Assembly: GCF_000208925.1 (NCBI RefSeq)
Contig: NW_001914924.1
Coordinates: 1-64,000 of the forward strand
Reading direction: 5' to 3'
DNA length: 64,000 bases
DNA from: Entamoeba histolytica HM-1:IMSS
Taxonomy: Eukaryota > Evosea > Mastigamoebida > Endamoebidae
The position numbers and the translations under genes are program-made. Shown here one piece after another: positions 39,601-51,441 of the stretch. Below the pieces are notes generated by a model. It had not been told where the DNA came from, did no database searches, and worked only from the letters and a program-made list of their open reading frames with translations. Positions within the stretch are counted from its first letter, which is position 1; each line of letters begins with the position of its first letter.

Positions 39601-41310
39601 CGAACAGTACATCCTTTATAATCATTCATAATAAATCTTAATAAGTTAAAGACAATAAATCTTGAAGAGATACTATCTCACCAAAAAATGCATCATAACC
39701 AGATGATAACTGGGAGATTCAAAGCATGGAAATATTTTAGCTTGTGTGAGGTGTTTCAGACGTGCCATCTTCGAGTTGTAGAAGGTATAATAAATAATAA
39801 AGAAATTAATAATAAAGAAGAGAAAATAAAGTAGAAATAGATTGTATAACCATTAGAATATGTTTAAATGGAACGACAATGATCAAATGTAATCAATAAA
39901 TAATGACAGCAATAAGCAAAGTTGTACTAACTGGTCATTTTCATACCTCAAATCTGAAGTAGAAAAATAAAATGCAATAGACAATGACTTCTAGTCATTT
40001 GTAAATGTAGTATTGTCCCATAATGAAAAGAATTTTTTTTGTCACTAAAACTAACTAAGTTTGGGTAATAAAAACAAGTTTATGGTAAAGGTTTTAATGA
40101 ATATAAAAATTGTCATTTGTTCAATGGTAATAAATATATCTTTAATTAACTATACCTTTTGTTAATTCTTTAATAAGAATATGCATTTTACTCAGAAGAG
40201 AGTTTCATGGTAACAAGAAACAAATACCAGAAAGAAATGATAAACATTGTAAGTCAGATTAGAAAAATGTATGAAAAATTCAGATGAAGGAAAAGAGGAA
40301 AGTAAAATCATTAAAATTGAAAGAAAAAGATAATAATAAATAATTGAGATGCAAATAAAATCAGTGCCTAACTAACAGAAAAAAAACAAACGAAGAAAAG
40401 AATTGTTTGAAAGAAAAAGAAGCTGAAAATATTAATAGTTCTATATATAGATTTAGTAATAATTATCAACGAAAAGTAATGACAATTGAAGGTAAGAAAA
40501 TATGCCAGAAGATGAAAATGATAATAGTTATATCAATGACGTTTGTGATGAAGGATTATATAGCTGAAATATTGATATTAGATCTATATACAATTGTTAT
40601 AATGGAAAATAGTAAAAGATTTGCAGAAATTACAAGAGAAAAAATTGAAAGACTAAAAAAGAGAATAAAACAAACAAAAAAAGTCTTATAAAAGATAATA
40701 CATTTTCTTTAAAAAAAGCATATTTAACTCAAAACGATATAAATGGATTTTACTTATGAATTAAACTACTTGAGGTGAGTTTTATTTTATTCGGAATAGA
40801 TAGGCATTATTGCTTTTTTTAGAACTTAAAAGCAAACTATTCTTTATTTTTTCGTTTCACCGTCATGGAAGTTTAATTATAAATTTTAGTTTTTTGTACT
40901 TATTCTTGCTGTGTTGAAGTTAAGGCTAAAAAGATATAATAATGAAAGAAGGAAATATTAAGAAAAAAAAACCGATAAAAAACATGAAGGATAATTTTGA
41001 AGAGAATTTCAAATGAAAAAAAAAAACAGATTGATGAAAAAGTAAAAAAAAACTTTAATTTTAGACAAAAATCTTAGTTTGAAAGTATTGTTCTAAATAA
41101 AATTAGAACGGAGTTTGTTTCATGATAAATTTAAAATGAAAAAGTCTATTTTTAACATAAACCAGAAAATTTGAGAATATTAAAAGATAAAAATATTCTC
41201 TTTTTAAATTTATAATTTATTTCCAATAAATTGAAGATATTATTATTTTTTAAAAATAGTTTGTTCGTTAATATAGTATCTGACGAAGTTAACTAGAAAA
41301 CTTTCACTTT
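39601..41310. other. Intergenic, about 1.7 kb, with a small GC-richer island
   Basis: Bases about 39690-39795 are clearly richer in G+C than the surroundings. This stretch shows no open frame and no tRNA B-box that I can find. The rest is A-rich with broken frames; a 94-codon frame at 40407-40691 looks like decayed Lys/Ile-rich repeat sequence and not a gene. The right end is the promoter region of the expansin-like gene. Confidence 0.5.
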
Positions 41311-42765
41311 ATGCTACTTATTCTTTTCAGCGTTATTTATTTGGTTAATAGCCAAATTAGTGGATGTATGACTGACTTTTTTATCGCAAATAAAGAATAT
41401 ACTTCTAACACATTTAAAATTAATTTTCAAATTGACAAAGACTATTATTCTTTTATAAATAATTATACTCAAGTTGTTTATGGTCATTCAGTACAAGCTG
41501 GGTGTTATGTATCAAGAAATGTTATTACAGAAACTAAAGGAAATAAGACCCATCTTAGATATGGTCAATGTCTTGAACTTACTGGTTCTACAAAAATTCC
41601 AGTACGTTGTACTATTATAGGAACATTTACTGGAACAAACCCATTAATGCCTCAATATGTTTATGATACACTTATTATTTTACCAGAAGCATTATATAAT
41701 ACCGTTGCTTTACCAACCAAAAATATGGCTATTAAAATTTCTCAAGTAACAATGAGAGAAGTTGATTGTGGGTTTTCAACATACCCATCATTATATGTTC
41801 ATTCTGTTTCTAATTCAATGGCTAATGTTACATTGATTAATACAAATAAAATTATTGATGGAATTCAAATAGGAAATACTATTTATAACAATGATAAATG
41901 GGGATTTTATTTAATTCCAACAACATCAGATACAATTTCTCTAATTAGTATATATTCTGAAGTTGTTGTAATAAATAATATTAAATTTAAGCCGTCTTTT
42001 ATTTATCAATCTTATTCTAAATTTCCTTCTAATATAAGAGAACATTGTGAATTTAAACCTATTACTACATTGTATGATGAAACTAATTCATCAGTTATAC
42101 ACCCATTATTAAAAGGTTATTTTATGCAAGTAAATAGTGATTGGTCTTTTATAAATCATTATACAAACCCAGTGTTTTCAAGTGTAAGTGATCATTTAAC
42201 AGCAGTTTTTGCTTTTCAATCTCCAATTCAACAATTTGATCATTTTAGTTATTTTGAATGGCAGGCACTTGTAACAGGAACTTATAAATTTCAATTTGCT
42301 AATACTGGATTGGGTGATTTAGGAAATCCTGTTGCAAAAGATGTAGTTTTAAGCTGTAACGTTTCTCAAACAACTCAACTAAAACAAAAGTATAATAATA
42401 CCCATACTTTATATACAATTAAAATATTTTCAAATCCACGTTGTACTCTTTATGGAAATGGAATGACAATAACCTTTTTTAATACTAGTGACACTGTATT
42501 TACAACAAGATATGCAAAATATGTTTTAAAAAGTTCAAATCAAACAGCTTGTACTTCAAAAGATGCTTATTGTAATGGAATGGAATGTGTACCACCAAAT
42601 GTAAATACTAGTCAATGTGGATTATATTGTGGTGTTTGTAGAGTTGGTTATTCATGTTCTGAATTAGGTAAATGTGTTAAAGTTGTATCCTTAAATACAA
42701 GAAATTCTTCTATATCACATCTCTTCTTTATAGAATTATTGATGATAATTATTCTCTTATTCTAA
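41311..42765 (+). CDS. Expansin-like secreted or anchored protein, copy 1
   Basis: 484 residues from an ATG. Signal peptide MLLILFSVIYLVNS. A double-psi beta-barrel of the expansin/GH45 type lies at about residues 50-165: YGHSVQAGCYV, YGQCLELTGS, VRCTIIGTF and ISQVTMREVDC. An extended middle follows, with many Asn-X-Ser/Thr sites. Then a cysteine-rich EGF-like module (CNGMECVPPN, CGLYCGVCRVGYSCSELGKC) and a hydrophobic C-terminus (FFIELLMIIILLF), which suggests membrane or GPI anchoring. Expansin-like proteins loosen polysaccharide networks; in Entamoeba the target could be the cyst wall or ingested plant or bacterial walls. Its paralogue lies in opposite orientation at 46425-48066. Confidence 0.8.
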   Translation: MLLILFSVIYLVNSQISGCMTDFFIANKEYTSNTFKINFQIDKDYYSFINNYTQVVYGHSVQAGCYVSRNVITETKGNKTHLRYGQCLELTGSTKIPVRCTIIGTFTGTNPLMPQYVYDTLIILPEALYNTVALPTKNMAIKISQVTMREVDCGFSTYPSLYVHSVSNSMANVTLINTNKIIDGIQIGNTIYNNDKWGFYLIPTTSDTISLISIYSEVVVINNIKFKPSFIYQSYSKFPSNIREHCEFKPITTLYDETNSSVIHPLLKGYFMQVNSDWSFINHYTNPVFSSVSDHLTAVFAFQSPIQQFDHFSYFEWQALVTGTYKFQFANTGLGDLGNPVAKDVVLSCNVSQTTQLKQKYNNTHTLYTIKIFSNPRCTLYGNGMTITFFNTSDTVFTTRYAKYVLKSSNQTACTSKDAYCNGMECVPPNVNTSQCGLYCGVCRVGYSCSELGKCVKVVSLNTRNSSISHLFFIELLMIIILLF

Positions 42766-43253
42766 ATAAAAATTATTCTTATTATTAATTATTCTCTTTA
42801 ATTTATTTTCATATTATTCTTTTATTTTATACTTTTAAGAACAATCAAAAGTTTATTTTCTTTTTATGTTCTTAAAATGACTCAACTTTCTTGAATTTAA
42901 TTGATAATTTTATTAAGCTTTTCTTCAAATAATATTTCATTTAAAACTATATTCTAATTTCCTTATTTTTTTTTTATTTTGGTTTTTAAGCTTCATTTAA
43001 CCTTCATTGAGAGAGAGATAATAAGATAAAAGATATTTTATTTATATTGAAATATTTAGTGTAAAGAGATTCAACTAAATTTCTATAGTTTTATTTAAGA
43101 TATCAATAGAGTATATTTATTAGAACCTCATATTGAATTTTTTCTTAGTATGGAAATATAATTAGGAAATGTTTTTGGGTAAGTTATTTTGTATTGTTTG
43201 ACTTTTTGTTAAATTATTTTTGATAGTTAATTATAGTTAGTATAAATAAAGAA
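42766..43253. other. Intergenic sequence before the gap
   Basis: AT-rich, no gene seen. It is cut by the gap at 43254. Confidence 0.5.
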
Positions 43254-43353
43254 NNNNNNNNNNNNNNNNNNNNNNNNNNNNNNNNNNNNNNNNNNNNNNN
43301 NNNNNNNNNNNNNNNNNNNNNNNNNNNNNNNNNNNNNNNNNNNNNNNNNNNNN
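43254..43353. other. Scaffold gap (100 N)
   Basis: Exactly 100 undetermined bases. It lies in intergenic sequence upstream of the PAK gene, so no recognised gene is broken, but the true distance is unknown. Confidence 0.99.
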
Positions 43354-43583
43354 ATCAAAAAACTTAAAAAATTACAAATAAAAACAGAAGGAAAAAAGTC
43401 CAAAAAGATAAAACCAAAATTTCTTAAAAAAAGGAAAAGAACTAAAAAAGGAATAATGGTAGATAACCCAAAAGAGTTTGTTTCAATTTTTTGTTAATAC
43501 GTTAAGAAAGAGTAAAAGAGATTGAGAAGATATCAGAAATGTAATGAAAAGAAATTTACTTTTAAAGTGATTTGGCAATCGAG

Positions 43584-44849
43584 ATGATTCCACTTCCTGG
43601 AGCAGGAAAAAAGAAAAAAAAGGGAATTTTCAGTAAGTTGTTTGGTAAAAAGAAAGAAGAAACAACTGTTCTTACTGTTCAACAAGGTACTCATATGACA
43701 TATGATGAGAAAGCTGGAATTACTGGATATCCACCACAGTGGGAAGCATTTATTAAGGGATCAGGTCTTATTAAAGAAGAAATTGAAGAAATTAAAACAG
43801 ATAAAGAACAAAATGCTGCATTTGAAGATGTTTTGAAATTCCATTTGAAAACTGAACCACAAATATTAAACCAAATCTTACCTTCTAAAACATCAGAACA
43901 AAATGTTGAAGAAGAAGATGATACTGCTGAAATGCCAGATATTCAAGATCCAGAAGAAGTATTACCAGAGAAAGAAAGTGATTTAACATTAGAAGATTTA
44001 GCAGAAGAAGGATTACCAGAAGATTTTTATGAAAACTTTAGTAAAATTGGAGAAGGTGCTGCTGGAGAAGTATTTGTTGCACAAAATAAACAAACTGGAA
44101 AAGATATGGCATTAAAGAAATGTATTATTACATCGAAAAATGAGAAAAGTTTAATTAATGAAATTGAAATTATGAAAAATTGTAAACATCCTAATATTGT
44201 TTCTTTCTTTGGATCTTATCTTGAAGAAGGGTATGTTTGGGTTGTTATGGAATTTATGGATTCTGGATGTTTGACAGAAGTATTAACAGAATATGAAAAT
44301 GGATTCAAAATGACAGAACCTCAAATGGCTTATGTTCTTAGAGAAGTAATGAAAGGATTATTATATTTACATCAACGACACAAAATTCATAGAGACATTA
44401 AATCAGATAATATTTTAATTTCCTCTGATGGAAGTGTGAAAATAGGTGATTTTGGATATGCAGCACAATTAACTTCTCAAAGAGATAAGAGGAATTCTAT
44501 TGTAGGTACACCTTATTGGATGGCACCAGAAGTTATTAGAAACAAATTGTATGATGCTAAAGCAGATATTTGGTCTATAGGAATTATGATAATGGAAATG
44601 ACTGAAGGAGATCCACCTTATATGGAATTACCACCATTAAGAGCATTATTCTTAATTACTACTAAAGGTATTCCACCATTAAAAGAACGTGATTCTTGGT
44701 CACCTGATCTAGTTAAATTGGTAGAGAGTTGTTTAATGAAAGATCCAAATCAAAGACCTACCTCAGAACAAATATTAGAATCTCCATTTATTGCAACTGC
44801 TTGCAAGAAAGAAGAATTTGCTCGTGTTGTTGCTGAAACCCATAAATGA
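43584..44849 (+). CDS. p21-activated protein kinase (PAK/STE20 family)
   Basis: 421 residues from the ATG at 43584 (MIPLPGAGKKKKKG); the TTG at 43572 is unlikely. The basic head (GKKKKKGIFSKLFGKKKEE) is followed by a CRIB-like segment (THMTYDEKAGITGYPPQW) that binds Rac/Cdc42-GTP, an acidic linker, and the kinase domain: glycine loop IGEGAAGEVFVA, lysine in ALKK, catalytic HRDIKSDN, DFG, activation segment NSIVGTPYWMAPE, and WSIGIMIMEM. The first His pair of the canonical CRIB consensus (ISxPxxFxHxxH) is reduced. PAKs carry Rac signals to the actin cytoskeleton, motility and phagocytosis in Entamoeba. Confidence 0.93.
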   Translation: MIPLPGAGKKKKKGIFSKLFGKKKEETTVLTVQQGTHMTYDEKAGITGYPPQWEAFIKGSGLIKEEIEEIKTDKEQNAAFEDVLKFHLKTEPQILNQILPSKTSEQNVEEEDDTAEMPDIQDPEEVLPEKESDLTLEDLAEEGLPEDFYENFSKIGEGAAGEVFVAQNKQTGKDMALKKCIITSKNEKSLINEIEIMKNCKHPNIVSFFGSYLEEGYVWVVMEFMDSGCLTEVLTEYENGFKMTEPQMAYVLREVMKGLLYLHQRHKIHRDIKSDNILISSDGSVKIGDFGYAAQLTSQRDKRNSIVGTPYWMAPEVIRNKLYDAKADIWSIGIMIMEMTEGDPPYMELPPLRALFLITTKGIPPLKERDSWSPDLVKLVESCLMKDPNQRPTSEQILESPFIATACKKEEFARVVAETHK

Positions 44850-45653
44850 ATTGTTTAAGTTAAGTTAAATTTTTTTTAATGACTTTTTTATATTAGAAAA
44901 TAAATATTCTTTGTAATAAAAAAATAAATTCTATGGATTAATGTTAGTTTCTTATTTCAATTAGATACTTTGATATTCTTCAAAACCATTTGAACTTTAG
45001 AATGATTAATATTAATTTTATTAAACAGAAAATAAAAAGATTTGAGTACATAAAATAAATTGGATTAAAATAAAACGAATAAATTAAAGAATATTTATGA
45101 AAAAAAGTTTATAAACAAAGAATATTTTAAATAAATTAGAAGATTAAAATAAAATTAATCATTTGATGAGTATAACATTTTTCTATAATAAACATTTATA
45201 AAAATAAATCTAATACTATAATTAATAGTTTATAATCACTTTTTAGATATTACTTTTTATCTTAAAATAGAAAGATTAAAAAAGAATAAATTTTAATTGA
45301 TAAAAATAGGATATTTAGAAGGTTTAATACTATTTTTAATTTATGAAGAGAAGAAGAATGAATTAAGATTTGAAATAAAAGTATTAAAGAGAAAAAATTA
45401 AAGAGAGAAAGGATTAAAATACAATCATCTTTTTCTTTTTTTTTAACGCCAACAAGTTACTATTAATTAAACGAATAAAAATTAATTCAAATTGTTGAAT
45501 ATTAATCAAAACAGGAATTACATTAGGGGTAATATAATAGTAAAAAGATGATAAAAAAAGGAACTAGACACTATGAGTTAACAGTTTTAAAGCAAATGTG
45601 GTTATTTAAACCTATTTTCATCTTAAAACCTATTTGTTGTTTTTGTTGAATTT
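44850..45653. other. Intergenic, about 0.8 kb
   Basis: AT-rich; no supported gene or RNA. It contains the promoter of the following plus-strand gene. Confidence 0.5.
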
Positions 45654-46262
45654 ATGTCTTCATCTTCTTTTAAAGAAGAAATTCCAGAAACTCCACGATA
45701 TATTGTTAATAAGAGAAAGCTTCAAAATTATGAGACTATGCAACACGCAATATTAATTTCATTATTAAGCCCTTTTTGTGGGTTTTCAATTAAGAAACCA
45801 AGAAAAAAAACAATAGTGAGACATTGTATGCCACGACTAAAGAGTCTTCTTTTTGAGAATGAAGAAATTGAAGTTATTAAACTTGCTGACACTCTTTGTA
45901 GACCAATTTTTGAAAATGAAATTGAAAAAGGAATGAATAAACAAACAGCTTTTAGAAGATTTGAAAAAAACAAAAGAATATTTGTTATTAACTTACTTTA
46001 TGACTTATGTTTAGAAAAAGGATATTTCTTTGATGCTAGACAATCAAGAAAAACAGAAAAAACTATTAGATTAGATAGAATTAAAAGAATCTTTTTCAAA
46101 GGAACATATTTAATGGATTTTGATGAATTAATGGAACAAGGAGAACTTATTAATAATTATCTTAATGGAATTATTTCAGATAAAAGAGGAGTTATTGCTC
46201 GTGCTGATAAAACACTTATGAATTTCACTTCATTTAATTTTAAAAAGCTTACTACTTGTTAA
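45654..46262 (+). CDS. Unrecognised family protein, member 3
   Basis: 202 residues from an ATG. Family motifs in order: QHAILISLLSPF, KKPRKK, LADTLCRPIFENEIE, FRRFEKNKRIFVINLLYDLC, LDRIKRIFF and GELINNYLN. With member 4 it shows the clearest alignment (ADxxC, NLxYDxC, RIxxI, G..IN.YL). The head is polar and the tail has no special feature. No known domain is recognised. It is convergent with the expansin-like gene on the minus strand, whose stop is about 160 bases away. Confidence 0.85.
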   Translation: MSSSSFKEEIPETPRYIVNKRKLQNYETMQHAILISLLSPFCGFSIKKPRKKTIVRHCMPRLKSLLFENEEIEVIKLADTLCRPIFENEIEKGMNKQTAFRRFEKNKRIFVINLLYDLCLEKGYFFDARQSRKTEKTIRLDRIKRIFFKGTYLMDFDELMEQGELINNYLNGIISDKRGVIARADKTLMNFTSFNFKKLTTC

Positions 46263-46424
46263 GACAAGTAACTTTTGTAATTACAACTCCTGTTAATTAT
46301 TATTTATATTTCAATTGAAAAAAAAAGTAAAATAAAATGAGGAATTTTAAATTGTAAATGTGTTTTTAATTAAATAAAAGGACAATTGAGAATTTCTTTA
46401 ATAAAAATCCAAATATTTACATGT

Positions 46425-48066
46425 TTACATAAAAACAAAAAGAATGATACTCAAAATAAGTATTATTCTTTTTGATGATGATGTCCTTTTATTTAAATTA
46501 GGTTTTATTACACAAACACTCCCTTTTGAACAAATATAACCTGTCTTACATTTACCACAAGGAGGATGACAACCTTCTTTCCATAAATGAGTAATATTTG
46601 ATTCAATAACAGAATTAGATCCATCACATTCAGCATAGTCACAATCATATGAATCAACTGAACATTGTTTAAAAACAATTTCTTGTCTTGGAATAAAATA
46701 AGTATCATAAATAATTAATGATTCACCTTTCTTTATATTAAATTTAAGACTGATAAAATTAACTATAGTTGTAAATAATGTATTATATTTTTAATTAAAT
46801 AAATAATAAAAAAAAACAAACTATATTGTTCACATCGTTTATTTAATGCAAATAAATATGTTTTATAATACATTGTTTCTGTATAATTTTCAACTTTTTT
46901 AAATACAGTTTGTTGACAATATTTATCTAAAAAAGAAATTACTTTATTTGACACATTCATATTTAATAATTTAATAGAATCAAGTGTTATATTTGATTTA
47001 GTTTTAATATTTAAAATAAAAGATCTAAAATGATATGTAATTTTAAAAGAAGTAGGATATTTAATACCAATAATCAGTTCATTTGATTCATCACTTGAAA
47101 TAACTTCAATGGTATTATTTATTGTTTTTGTTAATGGAATATTTAAAGAATTATTAATTTGATAAAAACTCCAAGTAAAATAGTTATCTTCATATTTGTC
47201 TTGAGTTAATACAAATTGATTTGGAACATAATCACATTTTTCAATACTATATTTTCTTGGATATGTATTTGAAGATGGATATATTTTTCCTTTTTCAATA
47301 TTTTTAATAAAAATATTTAAAACATATTTTCCAGTTGAAATTAATCGAATTTCTGTTGAAGAATTAATAGAAAAATAAGTTTTTGGAATATGAAAATAAT
47401 CGTCATAATTAGAGAATGTAAATATTGAATTTCCAATTTGCATATATTTTGTTAATAAATTAGAATTAAATGGTTGAAAAATATATTCAGAAAAAGTTTC
47501 ATCAATAACAGCTATTTTAGGTTGAACAGTAAATGGACAATCAACTAATCTAATTGATATTTGTGATGCAAGTTTTGATGTATCTTGATTTTCTGTAACT
47601 AAATAATTAAATGCATCTGAATTTACTATAATACTTCTTGCTATACTACTTTTTGATATAACCGTTAAATTGGCCCAATATGAACCTGCAATCATACATG
47701 TAAAAGGTTTTAATGATGGACCAAACAATTCAAAACATTGTCCACATCGTGATATATTAGCATCACTAAAATGATTCTTCATAAAATCTTCATGAACATA
47801 ACATTCTGCTCCAATTGAATGTCCTGAAACAATTTTTTTATAATTTGGAATTTTAGAAAAACATTCTTCATTCATTTTTGAATTTAATCCAAAAACCCCT
47901 TTCTTTCCAATATTATCAATAGATCCAACTCTGTATGTAGTCTTTATTATTATTATTCTCTTCGTTTTCTTTCTCTTTTTTATTTTAATAAAATAAAACA
48001 AACCATACACGGTGTATAAAAGGTTTGTACTGACTGAACTAAAACAATAAAGAAAATCCACAACAT
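46425..48066 (-). CDS. Expansin-like secreted or anchored protein, copy 2 (three exons)
   Basis: Exon 1 is 48066-48004, intron 48003-47942 (62 nt, GTTTGT...AAG, phase 0); exon 2 is 47941-46822, intron 46821-46763 (59 nt, GTTTGT...TAG, phase 1); exon 3 is 46762-46425. The joined coding length is 1521 bases, 506 residues. Splicing restores a signal peptide (MLWIFFIVLVQSVQT), CM-T as in copy 1, the double-psi barrel (SGHSIGAECYV, RCGQCFELFG, FTCMIAGSYW, ISIRLVDC), and the C-terminal cysteine module (CDYAECDGS, CHPPCGKCKTGYICSKGSVC). The end is hydrophobic (IILILSIILFVFM), suggesting an anchor. Unspliced, the protein would stop at 46763 without its cysteine module. Copy 1 lacks both introns. Confidence 0.8.
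46763..46821 (-). other. Intron 2 of expansin-like copy 2
   Basis: 59 nt, donor GTTTGT at 46821-46816, acceptor TAG ending at 46763. It includes a 9-T run and an in-frame stop; removal joins RCEQY to the conserved C-terminal module in phase 1. Confidence 0.8.
47942..48003 (-). other. Intron 1 of expansin-like copy 2
   Basis: 62 nt, donor GTTTGT at 48003-47998, acceptor AAAG ending at 47942. Removal places the signal peptide in frame with the barrel domain. AAG is a less common acceptor than TAG here, so the exact end is less sure. Confidence 0.65.
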
Positions 48067-48234
48067 TTTATTGAATCTTTAACTATAACCTCCCAGTTCT
48101 ATATCTTAAAAAAAAAAGAATTAAAATTCAATAATCTTTTCTAGAAGAAATTTAAATTTTTTATTTATATATTTTTTTAATACATTTTTCCAATACAGGA
48201 AATACAACAAATTTTAGTGCCATGACTATTGAGT

Positions 48235-51200
48235 AATAAATAATAACGGGTATTGTAAAGAAAAAAAAGCAAACAAGACATAGAAATTCAAGGTCATACA
48301 ATAAAAAAAAGAAATGTCAATAGCAATAAATGGCATAACAATTATAATAATAAAGGTAAACGATATACCAAATGAAAATGGGTTAGAAAACGAAAGACAC
48401 AAATAAAAACAAATAAGAAACAAGGTAAATATAATAATAATAAATATTATACAAATAACAAATATAAATGAATAACAAGAAATGATATACAAGAAAGAAT
48501 AAAAAGAATAACAAGTGAATGGAAAGAAGGAGAATATGAAGAAATACACAAGAAGTAAGAAGATAAAAGGAAAAGATGGTATGATATTCTTTAAGAAGTA
48601 TATTCAATCAAAAGAAAAAGATAAATGAAAGAATCAAAGAAGAAATTAAAGAAAAAAACAAAAGATTGAGAAGAAGAAGACATTAAAACAAATGAAGAAG
48701 AAATTAAAAACAAAATACAAATAAAGAAATGAATGAAACATGTAAAATTGCAAGAATAAAAAATACCAAAGAAAGTACAATGAAAATACAAGAAGAAATA
48801 CAACAAAAGAAAGAAATAGAATTTTAATTGAAGTGTTGTATTGTTTTGAAATTAATTGGTTAAATAAGAAATTATATAAGAAATTAAGATGGGAGCAAAT
48901 AGAAAGTATAATAAAAATGATAAATATCAATGTAAATAATGAAAATGAATATATTAAATATATTAAAATATCACATAAAATAAAAGAAAGCATTAAACAA
49001 TACATTAAAGTGAAAGTAAATGATATAATAGAAGAGTAGAGTGTGATTCAATAATAAAGAAAAAACATCATATTAAAGAATAACTCTACAGAAATTGATG
49101 AAGAATACCTTAGCACTCTCATCAATAAAATAAAAGAAATGAAAATAGAAAAATGTACAAACATTAATTACTACTGGAAAAGAAAAGAAACTGACCGATT
49201 AATAATGGAAATTAATAATAGATGGATAATGTCAGGAAGCAGAATGCAGGATCTGTAAGATGATATGAATATTTCAATTTGTATGTATCTCTATCTCCAA
49301 AATAAAATAATAGGAGACAAATTTGATGAAATAAAAGAAATCCTAAAGAAAATCAATAGACTAGAAGATTTTGTCAAGGGAAGAAAATGGTACAGAATAA
49401 AGTGCATCATGAAATTAAATGAACATGATGAAGAAGGAATAAAAGTTAAAGCACTAGAAAGAATAAAGTACCTGAAATATATGATGACAATGATAAAAGA
49501 ATTAAATTTAATAAAGATGAAATAGTCAGAATCAATACAAATAAAATCATGCTTGATTCTAATAAGAAAATTAGAATAAGGAAGAAACAACAAATGAAAT
49601 ATACCCAAATAACGATATTACTTTATAATATTGGAAATCATTATATGAAACACATGTGATATTAAATAAAGAGAAATGGAAAATAAAACAAATCACCTCG
49701 TGGAATGAAAGATATAGAAATTATGATAGTGTCATTATAACATTAAATGAATTAAATTTAAGTTTAAAGAGAATAAGTAACTGGAAAGCACCAGGAATAG
49801 ACACTATATATGGGTATTATTTGAAAAGGATGTCATCATCAAGAGAAATCATTCTTAATATCTTCAATGAATGGTTGAACTTCCCTGAAAACATCAAATT
49901 AGACATGATAAGTGGATGAACTTTATTAATCCACAAAGTGATAGGAACGATGTCACTAATTATCGTCCTATCAGTTGTACAAATGTAATTATGAAAGTAT
50001 TTACCTCAATATTAAAAGAAAAGATTCACAGAAGACTTAACATGAATTGTGAATCATTGAAAATTAGTAATAAACAATTGAGATGTAAATTACAATCTCT
50101 CCCTGCTAAAGAAGGAATAATTAATAGTTATATGTTAAAGCAGCAGAAAGAAGAAAAATACCCAAAATATGTGGAGTCATATTATGACATTAAGAAAACA
50201 TATGACACAGTAAACCACGAATGGGTAATTGAATCATTAAAGTATTTTAATGTAGAGGATGTCATCATTGACATAATTGAAAGTATGATGACTAGATTGA
50301 AGATATTCATTGGTTATAAATTTAATGAATATCTAGGCAATATTAAATTAAATAGAGGAATTTTACAAATGATTCATTATCAAATCTACTCTTCATCATT
50401 CAGATGAATGTAATTTCTCAAATCATCGAAGAGAAATTCCCAAAATCAAATCACACATTATATATGGATGATTTGAGAATAATGACAGAAAGTAGTGAAG
50501 AAATTTGAATAATCAATAAAGATGTTAATGATAAATACATCAAAAAATAGTAGTGTCATCAAACAAATGGATATTTTAGAAGATGGAATGAGTCAAAATG
50601 AGTGGATAAAACTACTACAATGAAGGCATGGAAGTCCATCAATATTAAAAAGAATGCATTTCTCCAATTAACTAAAATGCAAGATGGAGCAATATTTTGT
50701 GGGTATAGAAAATCAAAAATAATGAAAAATGAAAGATTAAAATACTCCACACTTTGTAAAGACAAGATAGTTACAGTACAACACATTCTACTATCTTGTA
50801 TTTATCATAATAAATCACAAATGGAGAAACATGACAATATTGGTATTATAATATTGATTAATAAGAAAATATACTTGAAATAATCAATATAAAAACCCCA
50901 TATGAAACAACATTCCAATATAAAGACATCACTATGATAATAAACAAACAAATAATGCATAAAAGTGAATGACAATATCACAAAATACCAGATATATATG
51001 TATTAGATAAAAAGAATAAAACTGGTCTATATTTGATATGACTATTGTAGAATATCACAATATTAATTGAGTGTAAATGAAGAAAAGAAATAAGTATAAT
51101 GAATTAAAGAATAGGCTAATGAAAATAGAGAAAATAAAAGATTTCAAAATAATTCCAGTAGTAATTTCAATCAATGGATTAATAAATAAAGAAAGTAATA

Positions 51201-51310
51201 AATTAATTAAAGAATTAAAAATTGAGATTGACATCGAGAAAGAAGTTAAAAACCTTGTCATAAAAAACATGAATGATGTCATGGAATACTGCGGAGATCA
51301 CAACTAAACA
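48235..51310 (+). mobile_element. Decayed LINE (R2/EhLINE type) with reverse transcriptase and endonuclease remnants
   Basis: In order on the plus strand: an A-rich Lys/Glu-coding part (about 48235-49260), then reverse-transcriptase blocks in several frames. These are NWKAPGIDTIYGYYLKR (near 49780), NYRPISCTNVIMKVFTSILK (near 49960), DIKKTYDTVNHEWVIESLKY (near 50190), and the active-site YMDD in LYMDDLRIMTES (near 50463). The endonuclease knuckle follows (CKDKIVTVQHILLSC, near 50760) and the C-terminal PVVISINGLINKESNKLIKE (near 51150). At least five frame changes or stops break it, so it is dead. The left limit is approximate. Confidence 0.85.
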
Positions 51311-51441
51311 TACTCAATATAAATGCTAGAAGAATTGATGGGATTAGTCTCCCCTGAGCCAGGAAGAATAGAATCTATTTCTATTAATACTTAGTTAATT
51401 ACTTGTTATTATAGATCTTGAAATATCCTTATATAATAAGT

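Noticed and set aside
40407..40691. 94-codon plus-strand frame
   Set aside because: A-rich, Lys/Ile/Met-dominated with no motif; more like decayed repeat sequence than a gene.
46508..46708. 66-codon minus-strand hydrophobic frame
   Set aside because: Wrong frame of exon 3 of expansin-like copy 2; the correct frame gives a conserved cysteine module.
46763..48061. Single-exon reading of expansin-like copy 2 starting at a GTG
   Set aside because: It lacks a signal peptide and the C-terminal cysteine module; two GTTTGT introns restore both and match copy 1.
48226..49005. Overlapping minus-strand frames rich in Phe/Leu/Tyr/Ile
   Set aside because: Antisense of the A-rich first part of the LINE.
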